Shown here: one piece after another, positions 33,817 through 42,648 of the stretch
Numbering within the stretch: the stretch's first letter is position 1
Layout: each line of letters begins with the position of its first letter
From: an uncultured Lachnospiraceae bacterium
GTDB lineage: Bacteria > Bacillota > Clostridia > Lachnospirales > Lachnospiraceae
Direction: 5' to 3'
DNA length: 45,814 nt
Assembly: GCA_910579495.1 (NCBI GenBank)
Contig: CAJTVD010000004.1
Span: forward strand, 1-45,814
The notes under the pieces: model-generated
The model's input: the letters and a program-made list of their open reading frames with translations, nothing else
The model's database searches: none
What the model was told of the DNA's origin: nothing
Position numbers and translations under genes: made by a program

Positions 33817-36800
33817 TTACATGAAATCAAACAGGCTCATCTGTGTGGCTTTGGTTTGCCCGTCTGTTTTTCCCACGTTTTCCCACTGGGCGTTTTCTGC
33901 CGGGATTTCCTCTATGAAAGGGGAGGCTTCCTGGCTGCAAAGCAGGATCAGCTCTTCCCTGGCGCGGGTCATGCCCACGTAGCAAAGGCGCCGTTCTTCT
34001 TCCAGGGAGATTTCTTTGCCGGGGGTGCCGGATTCCAGGGGAAACCGGCCCTTGTCCATCCCATAAAGAAAAACCACAGGAAATTCAAGCCCTTTGGAAC
34101 CATGAAGCGTCATCAGGGTTACTGTATCCGGGACAAATTTTCTTCCCCCATTGCGCCTTACGTCCCCCTCTTCCCCAAAAGAAAGGGTGTGGAGGAAGGC
34201 TTCCATGGAAGGGTACAGTACCGACATATTTGTCAGTTTTTTCAGGGCATCTTCATGGCCGGGGAACAGGATTTCCTCAAACCACTCTTCAAGAAGCTTC
34301 ATAGGGCGGGTTTTGTTGGTTTTTTTGCTGAATATATCAGCCAGGTGTGCAAGCTTTGCCTCTGGGGCGTCACCCAGAAAAGGGATGAGCAGCTTTTGGC
34401 ACAGCTTCTGTGTGGCTTCTTCCTGGGGATACAGCATATGGCGGAAAAAATATAATGTTGCCCTAACTTCCTGCCCTGTGAGGAAGTCTTCCCGCCCTGC
34501 TACCTGGTAGGGAATGCCTTCCTGCCTGAGGCACATTTCAAGGAGGGCCGCCTGGCGGTGGGTCCGGTAGAGTATGGCAATATCCGAAAAGCCCCGGATG
34601 GGGTGCCCGGGCCCAGCCCCGTTTTCCTGTGTATCCAGCATATCAATACCGCCAATCTGCCGGTTAATTTCTTTGGCGATAAAGATGGCTTCCCGGCGTT
34701 CATCCTCCGCAGATACAATGCGGACAGGATATGACTTTTCCCTTTTGGGCTCCATCCGGCGTTGCTGCCCGGGATTATGGGAAACCACTCCAAGGGCTGC
34801 CTGGAGGATATCCGGGGAGGAGCGGTAATTTTCCTCCAGCCGGATGGACTGGAGACGGGGATATTCCCTGTGCAGGCGCAGGAAGATGCCAGGGTCACAG
34901 CCGCGGAACCCATAGATGGACTGGTCCGGGTCGCCAATGACGAACAGCTCCTGCCCGCCCCGCCTCCATTCTTTTACCAACTGGTACTGAAGGGGATTGA
35001 TATCCTGGAACTCGTCTATGAGCAAATAGGAAAAACATTTCCGCTGGGGTGTGCCCTCTTTAATGCCTTCCAGTATTTTTAATGTTTCCAGAAGAAGGTC
35101 GTCATAATCCAGGGCTCCTGCTTCCCTTAGGAGCTTCTGGTAAAGCCCGTACACCGGGCTGTCTTCTATCCCTGCCAGGGTGTTTTTGGCCCTGGAGAGT
35201 TCCTGGAGGAATTTGGCAGGGGGCTCTTTTTGCTGGAATTCCCGCAGGGCTTTTTCCGCCAGTTCTGCCTGGAGCCCTGTATCTGCTATCAGGAAGGAGA
35301 GCCCGGCGTCTTGCAGGAGGCGGCTGCAGATGGCATGGAAGGTGCCAATTTGTACTTCAGGCTTCCGCTTTTTCCTTTCTTTTCCCTGCTTTCCGGGAGC
35401 GGCTCCCAGGGCCATCCTGGTGCGCATTTCTTCTGCCGCTTTGTTGGTGAAAGTCACTGCTGTGATTTCTTCCGGGGGGATCTTCCTCACTTCCAGAAGG
35501 TGGTGCAGCCTGGCGATAAGCGTTTTCGTCTTTCCGGCCCCAGGGCCGGCAATCACCGCAATGGTATCCCCTGCCCGTCCTGCCGCTTCTTGCTGGCGTT
35601 GGCTGAGATTCTGGTTGGGCAGGAGTGGCAGGCTGGTGTTGGGGGCCTTTTCTATTTTTGTTTTTGGCCGGGAGCTTGTCCTTTGGCTGCCTGCTGCCCT
35701 GGGAGCCTGCCCCTTTGCCGGTTTTTGCAGCTCCCCGGTTGGAAAAAGGGACATTTGCCCTTCCAGGCTGCTGATGTCTTCCGGGGACAGGAGGCCAATT
35801 TTCCCATATTTCCCGTCATAGCCCGGGGTGCGTTCCACCACTCCCTGGCGCAGCCGGCGGATTCCCTCTGCAATAAGCGGCCCGGCGGCTTTCCGGATAT
35901 CCTCAATGGGAACCTGGCGCAAAACAGCAAATTCCGGCCCCAGGGCTTGGGTGATTTCCTGGTATTGCCCTGCCGCCTTTTTACTGGCAGGGGAAATTCC
36001 GGTGGAGGCGGCGATGACCTCCAAAAGGGGAACCAGGCTTTCAAAGGGCCGCCCTTTGGGAAGGACAAAACCTTCCTCCCGGCCTGCAAGCTGCTCTATC
36101 CGGTTGAGCACTCCTATGGTGATCTTTTTACCGCACACAGGGCACATGTTTCCATATTTTTCCGTCTCCCCAGGGCTGATGCACAGCCCGCATTTTCTGT
36201 GCCCATCGAAATGATATTTCCCTTCCTCGGGGAAAAATTCAATGGTGCCCGCCAGCCCCTTCCCTTCCTGTATGGCTTCTGCCAGCCCCTGGTAAGACAT
36301 GGTTATGTCAAACAGGTTGGCTTCCCTTCCCAGTTTCCCGGGTGAGTGGGCGTCAGAATTGGAAATCAGGTTGAAGGGATCTAATGCCCCCACCCGCCAG
36401 TTCATAGGAGGGTCGGAGGAAAGCCCTGTTTCCAGGGCGTGGATATGGGGTGTCAGGTCTTCAAAGCAATCCTCAATTCTGTCAAAACCGGAAAAAGCGC
36501 CGAAAAGGGAAAAGTGGGGCGTCCAGATATGGGCAGGCACATAAATCCCCGACGGGACAGTTTCCAGCATAATTTCCAGTAAATCCCGGCAGGGAAGGCC
36601 GAGGATGGGGCGCCCGTCTGAATGGATATTTCCAATCAGCTCCAGCCGCCTTGCCAGGGCTTCCGCTTCCGCCAGCCCTGGCAGGAGCAGGAGGCTGTGG
36701 ACTTTTCGTACCCGCTCCCCTTTTTTGTAGATAGAGCTGATTTCCCCGGTTACAACGAAACGGGGCTTAGAGCCTGGTGCGCCCGGGAGCCTGTATTCTT

Positions 36801-36999
36801 CCTTCAGCGTATACAGGCCGTCTTCCGCAGGCTCCAGCTTTTCCGCCAGCTCCGCCCGCCAGGCGGGATGGGTGAAATCTCCTGTGCCAACAATATCGAT
36901 TCCCTTTTTTCTGGCCCAGAAGTCCAGGGATTCGGGGGTACAGTCCCTGCTGGTTGCCCGGGAATACCTGGAATGAATATGTAAATCTCCTATGTACAT
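33817..36999 (-). CDS. PHP-domain / UvrD-type helicase fusion protein
   Basis: On the minus strand, ATG at 36999 has GGAGG five bases before it and gives MYIGDLHIHSRYSRATS, a PHP phosphoesterase opening with HxH; upstream in-frame ATGs at 37047 and 37011 lack this. GTGDFTHPAW and ISNSDAHSPGKLG complete the PHP half (about 1-380), and a four-Cys zinc knuckle (CGLC, CPVC) lies near residues 270-293. From about residue 470 an SF1 helicase follows: VIAGPGAGKTKTLIARL, LLIDEFQDINPLQYQ, GDPDQSIYGFRG, MTLHGSKGLEFPVVF and YVGMTRAREEL. It probably processes or repairs DNA. The DNA here is the most GC-rich of the window. Confidence 0.85.
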   Translation of the reverse strand: MYIGDLHIHSRYSRATSRDCTPESLDFWARKKGIDIVGTGDFTHPAWRAELAEKLEPAEDGLYTLKEEYRLPGAPGSKPRFVVTGEISSIYKKGERVRKVHSLLLLPGLAEAEALARRLELIGNIHSDGRPILGLPCRDLLEIMLETVPSGIYVPAHIWTPHFSLFGAFSGFDRIEDCFEDLTPHIHALETGLSSDPPMNWRVGALDPFNLISNSDAHSPGKLGREANLFDITMSYQGLAEAIQEGKGLAGTIEFFPEEGKYHFDGHRKCGLCISPGETEKYGNMCPVCGKKITIGVLNRIEQLAGREEGFVLPKGRPFESLVPLLEVIAASTGISPASKKAAGQYQEITQALGPEFAVLRQVPIEDIRKAAGPLIAEGIRRLRQGVVERTPGYDGKYGKIGLLSPEDISSLEGQMSLFPTGELQKPAKGQAPRAAGSQRTSSRPKTKIEKAPNTSLPLLPNQNLSQRQQEAAGRAGDTIAVIAGPGAGKTKTLIARLHHLLEVRKIPPEEITAVTFTNKAAEEMRTRMALGAAPGKQGKERKKRKPEVQIGTFHAICSRLLQDAGLSFLIADTGLQAELAEKALREFQQKEPPAKFLQELSRAKNTLAGIEDSPVYGLYQKLLREAGALDYDDLLLETLKILEGIKEGTPQRKCFSYLLIDEFQDINPLQYQLVKEWRRGGQELFVIGDPDQSIYGFRGCDPGIFLRLHREYPRLQSIRLEENYRSSPDILQAALGVVSHNPGQQRRMEPKREKSYPVRIVSAEDERREAIFIAKEINRQIGGIDMLDTQENGAGPGHPIRGFSDIAILYRTHRQAALLEMCLRQEGIPYQVAGREDFLTGQEVRATLYFFRHMLYPQEEATQKLCQKLLIPFLGDAPEAKLAHLADIFSKKTNKTRPMKLLEEWFEEILFPGHEDALKKLTNMSVLYPSMEAFLHTLSFGEEGDVRRNGGRKFVPDTVTLMTLHGSKGLEFPVVFLYGMDKGRFPLESGTPGKEISLEEERRLCYVGMTRAREELILLCSQEASPFIEEIPAENAQWENVGKTDGQTKATQMSLFDFM

Positions 37000-37068
37000 T
37001 TTAACCTCCATGCCGCCAGCCGATAGTTGTTTGGCTGATATGCGCATACTCTGTGTTACCGTATTATG

Positions 37069-37097
37069 AGTATATCTGATTTCTCTTTTGAATACAA
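37069..37097 (-). promoter_or_regulatory. Sigma-A type promoter for the PHP/helicase gene
   Basis: Read on the minus strand, TTGTAT (37097-37092) is followed after 17 bases by TATACT (37074-37069). This would start transcription about 60 bases before the ATG at 36999. Confidence 0.6.
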
Positions 37098-37137
37098 TGT
37101 ATTTGCCCCCAAGCCGCGGAAATCAATTTCTGTCCTA

Positions 37138-37166
37138 TTGTTTTTCAGGGGTAAAGCGGCTATAAT
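37138..37166 (+). promoter_or_regulatory. Sigma-A type promoter for the MATE transporter gene
   Basis: TTGTTT (37138-37143), a spacer of 17 bases and a perfect TATAAT (37161-37166) point to a start near 37173, about 50 bases before ATG 37224. It diverges from the helicase promoter, the two lying about 40 bases apart. Confidence 0.6.
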
Positions 37167-37223
37167 AAGTGGCACGTTGCTTTGCGGCTTTTGGAATATC
37201 AGGACAGGGGGTTACAGTTACAT

Positions 37224-38594
37224 ATGAAAAAGGACAGGTATCAAATTTCCAACCAAATAACGGAAGGGGTGATATGGAAACAGCTCCTATTTTTCTTTTT
37301 CCCAATTTTGTTTGGGACTTTTTTCCAGCAGCTTTATAACACTACAGACGCAGTGATCGTAGGGAAGTTTGTGGGCAAAGAGGCGCTGGCGGCGGTAGGC
37401 GGGCCGGCGGCGACACTGATCAATCTGCTGATCGGCTTTTTTACCGGCCTATCTTCCGGCGCGGCAGTAATCATTTCCCAGTATTATGGGGCGGGGAAAA
37501 AGGAGGATGTAAAAAGGACGGTACATACGGCGGTTGCCCTTTCTGCGGCAGGGGGCGCGGTTATCATGGCCCTGGGGCTTGCCTTTTCCGGTATGGCGCT
37601 TTTGGCGATGCATACGCCGGAGGAAATCCTTTCTTTGTCTGTGGTATACATGCGGGTTTATTTCCTTGGGGTCATCCCCTCCCTTATCTATAATATGGGG
37701 TCAGGCATTTTAAGGGCTGTGGGGGATTCCAGGCGGCCCCTTTATTTTCTGATCCTGTCCTGCATCGCCAATATTTTGCTGGATATTCTTTTTGTGAGGG
37801 TATTGAAGATGGGGGTAGTAGGCGTAGGGGCGGCTACTGCCCTGTGCCAGGTGGCCAGTGCGCTTATGGTAATGGCATCCCTTATGAAAACGGAGGATTC
37901 CTACAGGCTATTTATTAAGGAAATCCGTTTTTCGCCCTATTTTTTGCATAGCATTATACGGATTGGCTTACCGGCCGGGGTTCAGTCAGCCATGTATTCC
38001 ATCTCCAACCTGATCATACAGTCAAGCATCAATTCCTTTGGCACTGACACTGTGGCGGCATGGACTGCCTATGGGAAGGTGGACGGGATTTTCTGGATGA
38101 TCATGGGGGCATACGGGGTATCCATTACCACCTTTGTGGGCCAGAATTTTGGGGCGGGAAAATACGGGCGGATCAAAAAAAGCGTGAGGGTCTGCCTGGG
38201 GATGGCGGCGTTTACAAGCCTTTTACTAAGCGCCATTGTCCTTGCAGGCGGCCATATTTTCTTCCGCATGTTTACGGACGATTTGGGGGTGGTTTCCATA
38301 GGCCTTGGGATGATGCGTGTGATTTCCCCCAGTTATGTGTGCTATATTTGCATTGAAATCCTGGGAGGTGCCACAAGAGGGTGCGGGGACGCCGTGCCCC
38401 CTATGCTGATGACCTGCGTGGGTGTCTGCATGCTGCGTGTGATATGGATCCTGGGAGTGGTTCCCTTAAGGCCCGAGGTTTCCACAGTGGCGTTTAGTTA
38501 TCCCCTTACCTGGACGGTGACTTCGGTCCTGTTTATTACCTATTATATCAGAGGAAAATGGCTGAAACGCTGTAGGGGCGCTTACGGAAAATAG
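37224..38594 (+). CDS. MATE family efflux transporter (NorM/DinF type)
   Basis: The protein of 456 residues begins at ATG 37224 (MKKDRYQISNQITEGVIWKQ); the ribosome site AGGGGG is rather far at about 13 bases. It shows about twelve hydrophobic helices in two similar halves, with the family signatures LFGTFFQQLYNTTDAVIVG and GVQSAMYSISNLIIQSSINS at equivalent positions and AAWTAYGKVDGIFWM plus VGQNFGAGKYGRIKK in the second half. MATE proteins export drugs and cationic metabolites with Na+ or H+. The sequence is that of a classic MATE, not a Wzx-type flippase, so I do not assign it to the glycan cluster. Confidence 0.87.
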   Translation: MKKDRYQISNQITEGVIWKQLLFFFFPILFGTFFQQLYNTTDAVIVGKFVGKEALAAVGGPAATLINLLIGFFTGLSSGAAVIISQYYGAGKKEDVKRTVHTAVALSAAGGAVIMALGLAFSGMALLAMHTPEEILSLSVVYMRVYFLGVIPSLIYNMGSGILRAVGDSRRPLYFLILSCIANILLDILFVRVLKMGVVGVGAATALCQVASALMVMASLMKTEDSYRLFIKEIRFSPYFLHSIIRIGLPAGVQSAMYSISNLIIQSSINSFGTDTVAAWTAYGKVDGIFWMIMGAYGVSITTFVGQNFGAGKYGRIKKSVRVCLGMAAFTSLLLSAIVLAGGHIFFRMFTDDLGVVSIGLGMMRVISPSYVCYICIEILGGATRGCGDAVPPMLMTCVGVCMLRVIWILGVVPLRPEVSTVAFSYPLTWTVTSVLFITYYIRGKWLKRCRGAYGK

Positions 38595-38644
38595 TTATTT
38601 TTGAATATTGCATCTTTGGTAATGCGAATATGAATTATAGGTAA

Positions 38645-38674
38645 TTGACTTGATTATCCCTGATTAGATATCAT
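38645..38674 (+). promoter_or_regulatory. Candidate promoter before the flagellin gene
   Basis: TTGACT (38645-38650), a spacer of 18 bases and TATCAT (38669-38674) form a sigma-A-like pair with one mismatch in each box. It leaves an untranslated leader of about 90 bases. A good flagellar sigma-28 site, which would be expected, is not visible. Confidence 0.4.
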
Positions 38675-38772
38675 TTTAAAAGATGGCAAATTATACCATA
38701 TTTACAAATGGTAAAACGGTGATTCCGTGTGGTTTGCAATCTGAATATTTTTACAGCCAAGGGGATGAAAAT

Positions 38773-41700
38773 ATGATATCTGTACAAAATAATTTGCTTG
38801 CCATAGGCGCTAATACACAAATACAGATAAATGGAAAGAAAACCGGAAAGACAATGGAAAAATTATCTTCCGGCTATCGGATTAACCGTGCCGCAGACGA
38901 TGCGGCAGGGTTAGCCATTTCTGAAAAAATGCGCCGGCAGATTCGTGGGCTAAAGCAGGGAACAGCTAATGCGCAGGATGGTATTTCTTTTGTTCAGGTC
39001 GCTGACGGCGCTATGAACGAAGTGCATGATATATTGCAGCGTATGAATGAGCTGACGGTTAAATCCCTCAATGGCACCTGCACGGAAGGCGACCGTGCCG
39101 CGCTGGACGCTGAGTTCGACCAGCTAAGGTCAGAAATTGACCGCATTGATTATGGGACCTTTTATAATGAGCAGCCTGTATTTGAGGAGCATGAGGATTC
39201 CTTTTACCGGATTGCCGGGAACAGAAAGTGGGATGATAACCAGATGCATACAGTCCCGGCTATGGGGAATGAGATGAATATTCATCTGCCCAGCTACTAT
39301 ACACCCAACAAGTTTACCTTTACAGTCCCGCCGGGCACATATACCACCCAGGAGCTGGTAGACGAAATTGACGATGCATTAGGCAGGATGTCGCCTAGAA
39401 ACCCAGGGTTTGTTTTCGAGCTTACGAAGGATGGATATTGCAATATCAACTTTGAAAGGCCCAATGGAATGCCTGCGGAAATTTCCACTGTAGACGGTTC
39501 CCTTTCTTATCTTATTTATGATTATTATAATGGCAGCGCAACTACCAGTTTGTTAGGGACCACGATGTTTGATTTGACAGAACCGCTGATCATTACTTCA
39601 GGGCAAAACGATGAACTGGGCTTTTATGTTGAAAAGTCCAACAATACCAATTTTGTTTCCCTTAAGATCCCGGCAGGGGCATATTCCCGTTCCCAAATGA
39701 TAGACCTGATCAATAATCAGCTGGCGGGCAACCCCAATGCCAGCGGCGTGAAGGCTATGGAGTATGGCGATTCCTGCATTCAGATCAAGGGGGAGGATAA
39801 CGCTACCAGCATTACCGGCCTTAAAGGAAATATGTTTAAACTGGAGACAGCAAAGCCTGTCTATTCTTCCGTATTTTATGATAATGTAAATTATGGAAAT
39901 TCCACCGGCGGCACACATGCCAGCATACAAGGCAGTGCGTATTATGGCTCTGGTTATACAACGAAGGTAGCCATAGACAACACCAATAATATCCTGCGGC
40001 TAAAAATAAATGGCGCTGCCAATTTTACAGAGATAACCCTGGATCCAGGCAAAGAGTATACTATCTCTGAGCTTGCATCTGAAATCAACAAGAAGCTGAA
40101 GGATAAGGGGCTGGAAAATGAAATTGGGGCAACCACCTATTATTCTTCTCCCTATTATTATTTAGCGCTAACCAGTAAAATAGGGGGCAAAGAAAGCCGG
40201 ATTGAGTTTGATACCACGGCCAATACAGTTTATGCCAACACTTATGACGCACTTTTTCTCAGTACAAGGTATCTTCCCAGCAGGACCAACGGGTGGGACG
40301 CCGTGCTTACAGGGGCGGCAAATTTAAATGGGGAAATAAATCTGGATGCCAATGCCGCCTTATCCTTTAATATCAATGGAAAGCAGTATACCATAGATAG
40401 TACGGTCTTAGCGGGAAAACATACTGACGGAAGTGCGCTGGCTGCCAAGATAAATGCCTACATAAAAACTGCAGTTGGATTTATAGGAATCGCTGACAAA
40501 ATAGAATTCGGTTTTTCCTCAGGCCACCTGAATATAAAAGGGCTGACAAAGGATGTACAGAGTATTGCCTTTGATGCAAGGCAAAAGAATGATACCTATA
40601 AAAAGCTTTTTACGGGGACAGTAACCAATATACGTTATGTAAGCTTTTCGGAGAAATCTGGCAGCATAGACCGGCCGCAAGGGTCTACCCAGGTCAATAA
40701 GGTAGATGCGTCCTCTTCTGTGGTGATTCCTGCAGACCGGAGAAATATTCCTATAACAATCGATGGGGCGAAAAATAAGATAGGCTTTTTAATGCGGGGG
40801 TATAACAAGGAAATCACTTTAAGAAGCAATACTTACAGCAATATGGCGAGCCTGGTGGCGGAAATGAATTATCAGTTCAGGAACAGCGGCGATGCTTATC
40901 TTCAGAGTATCAGCGCGTCCTATGACGGCGCTACCGGAAAACTGACCTTTACCTCCACGCCTCCTTCCAGTGTGGCGGATGGCACATGGTATATCCAGCC
41001 AAGTTACTATTATAGCAATTCAAACTCTGCATGGTGGGGAATGCTGGGTACCACTACAGACCCTGTGGAGCATTCTTCCCAGACGTCACGTAAAGCAACT
41101 TTGACAACCTATCTCCCTGTTCCTGCAAATGTGGCCATTGATGGAAACAATGATAAGCTGACTTTAAATATCGGAAATAGCGATGGGGATGTTGAAATTA
41201 CCATCCCCAAGGGAAATTATACTGGCAGTACGTTAAAAGACGCTTTGCAGGCCAGCATTGACCAGAGTGTTTTAAAAGGCAAGGTTACGGTAGGGCTTAC
41301 CTCAGACGGAAAGCTGCAGATGACTGCTGACAGCAATTCCATAACTTCTTCGGGCAGTTTCCATATGGATATACTTTTGTCCAGGACTAAGGCCAAAGAT
41401 GTGCAAAGTTACACAAAGGAAGGGGATTATAAAGATTCAGATTATACTGACGCCTATATCATAGGGCGGAAGGATTTAAAGGCGGAGCCTATTGAGATTT
41501 TTTCCGGTGCCAATGACGTGTTCACCTTTGACTTTACCCATACAAGCCGCAACGGAACCGCCAACAGCTATAAAAAAGAGATGAATATCACCATTCCGGA
41601 AGGGGTCTATACAGGGGATGAGATTGCCGCCCTGTTGCAGCAGAAGATACAGGATGAATTTGCTGCGGAAGGCCTGGATGATTTTGATATCAAGGTCACA

Positions 41701-42588
41701 GTGGGCGGGCTTTCCACAGGGGTTGTTGGCGCCAATGACGACACGGCCCTGCAGATCGTGGTGAAAAGAAAAGCGGACAAGGCGCCGGACGCAGGATCGT
41801 ATGTCCTGGATGGCATCAGGGGAAGCGCCGCAAGCTTTGTCTTCTATAAGACCAACGGAAAGCCCAAAGAAACTTATATTGTGGGGACCAAGGACATATC
41901 CAAGGGTATTACCTTTAAGGAGGGGCAGAATGTGTTTACCTTCTCCGCGGACTCTGTACCCTATCAGTACACTTTCCCGGAAAATTCCAGCTACACAGGG
42001 CAGGAATTTGTGGATATGCTGAACGATATGTTTGCCAATGGAGATGATAACGGGAATAAAGCCCCCCTGACGGCTACGCTGGAAAATGGTGCGCTGAAAA
42101 TTGCCCATAAGGCAGTGGGGACCCATACCTTAACGGATATTGGGGGAAGCGCAAGAGTTGCCATGTTCCTGGAGGAATCGGAAAGAAGGTGGCGGGATCC
42201 CCTGAATGTGCTGGTGGGCGCGGAGACAAGGGATTTGGTGGAAATTCCCCGGACACGCATTAATTCCTGTTCCCTGGCAATAAATTCCGTTACTATAAGC
42301 AAGCCAAAGTATGCGGAAAAAGCGCTCCGGCGTGTGAAGGAAGCAATAGGCATGGTAAGCGGCAGGAGAAGCACTTATGGCTCCATGCAAAACCGCCTGG
42401 AACATACGGTAGATAATAACAACAATGTAATTGAGAACACACAGGCAAGTGAATCCCTTATCCGTGATGCAGATATGGCATCTGAGATGATGGCCCATGC
42501 AAAGAACAGTATTATGATGCAGGCCTCCCAGGCCATGCTGGTACAGGCGAATAAATCGGCGGATGTGGTGATGAACCTGCTGCGGTAG
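38773..42588 (+). CDS. Giant flagellin with repeat-containing central domain
   Basis: ATG 38773 has AAGGGGA seven bases upstream; the frame is open further up but without a suitable start. Residues 1-125 are a standard D0/D1 end (KLSSGYRINRAADDAAGLAI, then NAQDGISFVQVADGAMNEV and LQRMNELTVKSLNGT). The last 110 residues are the matching C-terminal D1/D0 helices (SESLIRDADMASEMM, QASQAMLVQANKSADVV). Between them lies an insert of about 1000 residues, against roughly 270-500 residues for a common whole flagellin. It contains about eight divergent repeats described separately. The insert would project from the filament surface and is a natural glycosylation target. The protein contains Cys residues, which is unusual for a flagellin. 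Confidence 0.9.
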   Translation: MISVQNNLLAIGANTQIQINGKKTGKTMEKLSSGYRINRAADDAAGLAISEKMRRQIRGLKQGTANAQDGISFVQVADGAMNEVHDILQRMNELTVKSLNGTCTEGDRAALDAEFDQLRSEIDRIDYGTFYNEQPVFEEHEDSFYRIAGNRKWDDNQMHTVPAMGNEMNIHLPSYYTPNKFTFTVPPGTYTTQELVDEIDDALGRMSPRNPGFVFELTKDGYCNINFERPNGMPAEISTVDGSLSYLIYDYYNGSATTSLLGTTMFDLTEPLIITSGQNDELGFYVEKSNNTNFVSLKIPAGAYSRSQMIDLINNQLAGNPNASGVKAMEYGDSCIQIKGEDNATSITGLKGNMFKLETAKPVYSSVFYDNVNYGNSTGGTHASIQGSAYYGSGYTTKVAIDNTNNILRLKINGAANFTEITLDPGKEYTISELASEINKKLKDKGLENEIGATTYYSSPYYYLALTSKIGGKESRIEFDTTANTVYANTYDALFLSTRYLPSRTNGWDAVLTGAANLNGEINLDANAALSFNINGKQYTIDSTVLAGKHTDGSALAAKINAYIKTAVGFIGIADKIEFGFSSGHLNIKGLTKDVQSIAFDARQKNDTYKKLFTGTVTNIRYVSFSEKSGSIDRPQGSTQVNKVDASSSVVIPADRRNIPITIDGAKNKIGFLMRGYNKEITLRSNTYSNMASLVAEMNYQFRNSGDAYLQSISASYDGATGKLTFTSTPPSSVADGTWYIQPSYYYSNSNSAWWGMLGTTTDPVEHSSQTSRKATLTTYLPVPANVAIDGNNDKLTLNIGNSDGDVEITIPKGNYTGSTLKDALQASIDQSVLKGKVTVGLTSDGKLQMTADSNSITSSGSFHMDILLSRTKAKDVQSYTKEGDYKDSDYTDAYIIGRKDLKAEPIEIFSGANDVFTFDFTHTSRNGTANSYKKEMNITIPEGVYTGDEIAALLQQKIQDEFAAEGLDDFDIKVTVGGLSTGVVGANDDTALQIVVKRKADKAPDAGSYVLDGIRGSAASFVFYKTNGKPKETYIVGTKDISKGITFKEGQNVFTFSADSVPYQYTFPENSSYTGQEFVDMLNDMFANGDDNGNKAPLTATLENGALKIAHKAVGTHTLTDIGGSARVAMFLEESERRWRDPLNVLVGAETRDLVEIPRTRINSCSLAINSVTISKPKYAEKALRRVKEAIGMVSGRRSTYGSMQNRLEHTVDNNNNVIENTQASESLIRDADMASEMMAHAKNSIMMQASQAMLVQANKSADVVMNLLR
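39310..42030 (+). repeat. About eight divergent repeats in the flagellin insert
   Basis: A pattern of hydrophobic strand, P-x-G-x-Y-T-like turn and helix of type ELxxxIxxxL recurs at about 39310 (VPPGTYTTQELVDEI), 39650 (IPAGAYSRSQMIDLI), 40021 (DPGKEYTISELASEI), 40388 (LAGKHTDGSALAAKI), 40810 (RSNTYSNMASLVAEM), 41192 (IPKGNYTGSTLKDAL), 41582 (IPEGVYTGDEIAALL) and 41960 (PENSSYTGQEFVDML). Spacing is 340-420 bases. Several units are preceded by an N-D-x-L/F-x-F strand. The pattern recalls Flagellin_IN-type motifs. Confidence 0.65.
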
Positions 42589-42603
42589 AAGTATGAAGGA
42601 AAG

Positions 42604-42632
42604 ACGGGGGACTTTAAGTTCCCCCGTTTTTT
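42604..42632 (+). terminator. Intrinsic terminator after the flagellin gene
   Basis: ACGGGGGA (42604-42611) pairs with TCCCCCGT (42620-42627) around a short loop, with the 3' side running into six T (42627-42632). It lies 16 bases after the flagellin stop, between two convergent genes. Confidence 0.85.
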
Positions 42633-42648
42633 ATGCTTATAATTACGG

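Noticed and set aside
35230..36345. Long plus-strand open frames opposite the PHP/helicase gene
   Set aside because: They mirror a GC-rich coding strand with clear PHP and helicase motifs, lack ribosome sites and read Pro/Gly/Cys-rich sequence with no family motif.
37170..37187. Sigma-54-like TGGCAC...TTGC before the MATE gene
   Set aside because: The distance between the GG and GC elements is one base too long, and a better TTGTTT/TATAAT promoter is adjacent.
37224..38594. MATE transporter as the glycan flippase
   Set aside because: Sequence blocks are those of NorM-type drug exporters, it has its own promoter, and it lies beyond unrelated genes.
38677..38703. Sigma-28-like TAAA-N15-CCATATTT before the flagellin gene
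   Set aside because: The -10 box lacks the CCGATA core; kept only as a weak possibility behind the sigma-A-like site.
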